Assembly: GCA_010909165.1 (NCBI GenBank)
Contig: VJWM01000063.1
Coordinates: 1,488,001 to 1,552,000, forward strand
From: Anthoceros angustus
Taxonomy: Eukaryota; Streptophyta; Anthocerotopsida; Anthocerotales; Anthocerotaceae
Direction of reading: 5' to 3'
Length of the DNA stretch: 64,000 nt
In this document: one piece after another, positions 60,301 through 64,000 of the stretch
Layout of the letters: each line of letters begins with the position of its first letter
Numbering within the stretch: the first letter of the stretch is position 1
Position numbers and translations under genes: made by a program
The notes under the pieces: generated by a model
Database searches by the model: none
Told to the model about the DNA's origin: nothing
Seen by the model: only the letters and a program-made list of their open reading frames with translations

Positions 60301-63277
60301 AGAAGACAGGAATGTCACAGAAACAGGTACAATGGCATTTTCCATTTGCATAACCCTGTAGAGATCAATCCATCCTTCTGAGAATATCCTGCAATCATGG
60401 CATTCCAGGTGAACACTTTTTGACTTGAGTCCCTGGAACACACACAGCATCCTCTTACCTACCACACTTTGCATATATGTTCACCAGGCTCCCACCTACA
60501 ACAACTTCAGCCTGAAGTCCTTGTTCTCTAATCTGCTCATGAAGCTGCCTCCCAGCCTCCAAACTAGCGGTGCCCACACTGACACGTGCCTGCAGGAGAC
60601 ACACAAATGTCACAGAATTTGGCATAATGATGCCTTCTTCTTGCATAGCTTTGTAAAGGCGAAGGGCTTCCTCACCCATGCCCTGCTGGGAATACCCTGC
60701 TATCAAGGCACTCCATGTAACCACATTTCTTTGACAAAGTCCATCGAACACACCCTGCGCATCCTCTAGGTTGCCACACTTTGCATACATGTTTACCAAG
60801 CTGTTGGCAACAGAAACGTCATCCTGTAGTCCTTGTTCTCTAATTTGTGCGTGAAGCTCCTTCCCCTTCTCCAGACCTGCGAGGCCCACACTTGCACATG
60901 CCTGCAGGAGGGACACAAATGTCACAGAATCGGGTACAGCGACAGCCTCTTCTCGCATAGCCCTGTAGAGATCTAGCGCCTCATGGCCCATGCCCTGCTG
61001 GGAATATCCTGCTATGATAGCACTCCATGTCACCACATTCTTTTTTCCAAGTCCCTCAAATACAGCCCGAGCATCCTCCAGGCTGCCACACTTTGCGTAC
61101 ATGTTTATCAGGCTCCCTCCCACAACTATATCCGCCAGAAGCCCTCGTTTTTCAATCTCAGCATGAAATTGCTTCCCCTGCTCCAGAGCCCGGGTCCCCA
61201 TAGTTGCACATGCCTGCAGGAGGGAAACGAATGTCACAGAATTGGGTAGAACAATGCCCTCTTCTTGCATAGCACTGTAGAGAAGAAGCGATTCCTGCCC
61301 CATGCCCTGCTGGGAATATGCTGCTATCATGGCATTCCACGTCACAACATTCTTTAGACCAAGACCATTAAACACGCCCTGAGCATCCTCCAGGCTGCCA
61401 CACTTTATATACATGCTCACCAAGCCGTTAGCCACTAAAATATCAGCCTCAAAGCTTCCTTTTATAATTTGCTCATGAAGCTGCCTCCCCGTCTCCAAAG
61501 CCGAGATGCCCACACTTGCACATACCTGCAACAGGCACACAAATGTCACCAAATTGGGTGAAGCCATACCTTCCTTTTGCATAGCGTCGTAAAGAAGAAG
61601 GGACTCCTGCCCCATGTCCTGCTGGGCGTATCCAGCTATCATGGCACTCCATGTCACCACATTTTTTTGAACAAGTCTGTCAAATAGGCCTCGAGCCTCC
61701 TCTAGGCTGCCACATTTTGCATACATGTCCACCAAACTGCTAGCAATAACTACATCAGCCTGAAGTCCTCTTTCTCTAATTTGTGCATGAATCTGCTTCC
61801 CCTCCTCCAAAGCTGAGCTGCCCACACTTGCGCATGCCTGCAAAAGGCAGACGAAAGTCACAGGATCAGGTACTATGCAACCTTCTTGCATAATTCTGTG
61901 AAGACCAAGGGCTTGCTGGCCCATGCCCTGCTGGGAATATCCTGATATCATGGCATTCCACGTCACCACATTCTTTTGCCCGAGTCCATCAAACACGCCT
62001 CGAGCATCCTCTAGACTACCACACTTTGCATACATGTTCACCAGGCTTCCACCTAGAACTACATCGGCCTGAAGTCCTCGTTCTCCTATCTGTGCATGAA
62101 GCTGCCTACCATTCTCCAAAGCTGGGACACCCACACTAGCACATGCCTGCAGAAGACACATGTATGTCACAGAATTGGGTGCAGTCATGCCACCTTCTTG
62201 CATAGCACTGTAAAGACGCAGGGCTTCCTGACCCATGCCCTGCTGGGAATATCCTCCGATCATGGCATTCCAAGTCACAACATCCTTCTGAGGTAGCCCG
62301 TCAAAGACCCTTCGAGCGTCCTCCAAGCTACCGCACTTGGCATACATGTCCACCAAGCTGCTGCACACAAACAAGTCAGGCTCAATGCCACTAGCCAAGA
62401 CATCAGTATGCACCTGCTGCCCAAATTTCAAGTTCTCTCCCCTTGCACAGGCCTGAAGGGCTGCTGCAAACACATGGCCATTTGGCTTCACATTTGACCG
62501 GCGCATCTCCTGATACAGCTCTACGGCCTGTATGTCTTGTCCGTGTTTAACATGGGCAGAGATTATGGCACACCAGGTGAAGACATCTGGTTTTTCAACC
62601 ACGGTGAACACGTCCATAGCCTCTTGCAACCTGCTATGAGAAGCATACATTCGGAGGATGTGGTTGCACAGGAACGTGTCCGTTTCATACCCCTTCTTCA
62701 AGGTGAGAGCATGAACACGGCGAGCCAGAGCCAGATCCTTCTTAGCCACACATTCTTTTAGAACCGTATAAAACAGAGATCTGGAGATGTCACCGTGGGT
62801 GTGCACAAGAACTCCCAGAGCCTCAATTGCCTCAGCGAGCTGCCCCTGCTGACATGACTTGCTCACGGTTTCAGGTGTGATCTCCCTTTCGTATCCTGCA
62901 TGTCTGCGAGGGTGAAAATCATGGGGAACGATCGAGTTGGATGTAAGGACACAACCACCCACGTGCACGTCCAGAGCAGCCACCCCACAAGCTGACTTGT
63001 TGAATTCGTCAAACCAAAGGATATCCTGAGGCTCACTTAGCCGGGGATCAAGAGAACAGCAACTCTCCTGATGTTTGCTGTCCCACCAAAGCGTGGGATC
63101 CGAAGAAAATTGCCGCCGCAAGAGATCCTGGTCGTTGGAAGATGCCTCTCCAGCCAGACATCCTTTTGCTGCAAAGATACTGCACCTCACGGCACCGTTG
63201 TTTGCCAACAGATGGTTCCTTGAAGAAAGATGAGCGGGACCTCTTCCTCGGACGCCAGGTAACCTCCACACAGCCAT
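57364..63277 (-). CDS. Giant PLS-class PPR protein with E1/E2 tail (one break or putative intron)
   Basis: PPR proteins of the PLS class bind organellar RNA, and the E-type members mostly act in C-to-U editing. The N-terminus (ATG at 63275-63277) is basic and Ser/Ala-rich, fitting an organelle transit peptide. About 16 P-L-S triplets of around 102 residues follow, each carrying a MYAKCG-like and a KNVVTWNAMIAGYSQQG-like signature. The C-terminus has E1 (VWHTLLGACQ onward) and E2-like (PGLTWWTDMDGLVHNF) motifs and stops without a DYW deaminase domain. As assembled there are two open frames, 60455-63277 and 57364-60213. Splicing out 60197-60458 would join them into 1883 residues. Without that intron the TAA at 60455-60457 ends the first protein after about eight triplets. 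An editing role would need a DYW protein acting in trans (family knowledge). Target RNA unknown. Confidence 0.85.
58690..59937 (-). repeat. Internal tandem duplication in the PPR gene, copy 1 (3' copy in gene order)
   Basis: This 1248 bp covers four PLS triplets and is immediately followed by its duplicate. 58721-58960 matches 59968-60207 with only a handful of substitutions, and 59560-59935 is essentially identical to 60788-61163. This copy is open throughout. Confidence 0.9.
59938..61187 (-). repeat. Internal tandem duplication in the PPR gene, copy 2 (5' copy in gene order)
   Basis: This is a duplicate of 58690-59937 with a net loss of about 20 bp. All the loss and most of the substitutions fall in the island 60197-60458. 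The boundary is visible where ctccagagctgga (copy 1/2 junction) and ctccagagcccgg (end of copy 2) part company. Confidence 0.9.
60197..60458 (-). other. Putative de novo intron (or lesion) inside the PPR gene
   Basis: Read on the minus strand, the upstream frame ends GGT AG and is followed by GTAAGAG, a consensus donor. The paralogous site near 59222 reads AGGCTAGAGG and has no donor. The island carries several small deletions and a CAA-to-TGA change relative to its paralogue, and ends at CTAGCAG, a consensus acceptor. Splicing here preserves phase (AG + T = Ser) and continues SLVDMYAKCG. It would remove about 90 residues, most of one triplet. The alternative is a plain pseudogene lesion or a sequencing artefact. 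Confidence 0.45.
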
Positions 63278-64000
63278 GGGCCGCAGGAGAATGCAGAATG
63301 GGGTACAGGTGGATCAAACTCCAATGATAGAACCTGAAGCATCAGACTATTTGTTCATAACGACCTGACAAGGAGCAGACTTGATTAACAGGTGCATGCC
63401 ACCGCCAATCCAGGGGAGAATCGGAATCTCACCCTAGGATATAGCAAATGTCGGTGATGTCTCAGCCCTCCCACCTCCTGTGCAGCTCGCAGGACATAAC
63501 AACTGGCAAGGACGTGAAATTTCATTTCCATCAATTCAAATCATGTGGAGTGAAGCTGTGAAATGCATGAAGCCCGAGACATTGTAAGCAGGCAGATCTA
63601 CAGTCTACATGTTTATGTACTACGAATGGCATTCTTACCAATCCCTTCAGGCCAGTAAGGCCTGCCACCCACCGTACCGCACGCCAGTGACATGCCATGG
63701 CCATCCCCATGCACATGACCAGCGTCCTCCATGGGTCGAAGGCCCCATTATAATAACACATTTTCTGCTCTCGTTGAGAGTTGTGAGAGGGTGGAGAGCG
63801 GAGACCACAAGACCTACACATTTACATTCATTCAAGTCCTTGGTTTAGCGAATTTTCTACAGCGGCTGGAAGAAAAATTCGTATTTCCGGCCGTTGTCAC
63901 GGCTTCACAACGCTGTGACTGGCTCGGGTTAAACCCACATGATAGGGTTGGAAGGGAAGGCGGACGTCGATTCCCGAAATCTGGCGTCACTTGCTACGCG
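63278..64000. other. Upstream flank of the PPR gene, no supported gene
   Basis: This is presumably the promoter and 5' leader of the PPR gene. ORFs of 60-96 codons exist on both strands (for example 63531-63821 minus) without recognisable motifs. No further gene start is visible before the window ends. Confidence 0.5.

Noticed and set aside
57752-61249. Plus-strand ORFs repeated across the PPR gene (with HALLGISCY-like phrases)
   Set aside because: They are antisense shadows of the PPR repeats; their periodicity simply follows the triplets.

Overview
This window is eukaryotic nuclear DNA from a land plant. The evidence is GT-AG introns of roughly 65-180 bp, a cutin-type glycerol-3-phosphate acyltransferase, a plant-like PP2A scaffold subunit and a very long PLS-class pentatricopeptide repeat (PPR) gene. 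The style of the PPR repeats and the short introns suggest a seed-free plant (bryophyte, lycophyte or fern), but the species cannot be settled from this sequence.

Left part (1-47211). This is a head-to-tail tandem array of a 6.2-6.3 kb unit: seven units plus a truncated eighth, running off the left edge. Each unit has two divergent parts. On the minus strand lies a multi-exon gene for a secreted neprosin-domain protein (signal peptide, activation peptide, peptidase domain). On the plus strand lies a longer exon-rich region that I cannot assign to a family; it holds two diverged copies of one module. A shared promoter gap of about 230 bp carries a CA microsatellite next to a TATA box for the neprosin gene. 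No unit has a fully open reading frame as assembled. The differences between units are mostly 1-10 nt indels and garbles at CG, CCGG, CTG and CCAGG sites, while AT-rich stretches are nearly invariant. I read this as consensus error at methylated cytosines on top of a smaller set of real SNPs that are distributed as a mosaic. The genes may therefore be far more intact than they look.

Transition (47212-49763). The array ends abruptly. A short diverged relic of the plus-strand unit lies 1.3 kb further right, and a few unassigned ORFs follow.

Right part (49764-63277). This stretch is gene-dense with higher GC. A four-exon bifunctional sn-2 GPAT/phosphatase gene (GPAT4/6/8 type, +) converges on a complete 12-exon PP2A A-subunit gene (-, 590 codons). 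Upstream of PP2A, on the same strand, is a giant PLS-E2 PPR gene with a recent 1.25 kb internal tandem duplication. One copy of that duplication has a degenerate 262 bp island. This island either breaks the gene or has become a new phase-preserving intron. These single-copy genes are housekeeping and cuticle functions with no obvious functional link to the array.
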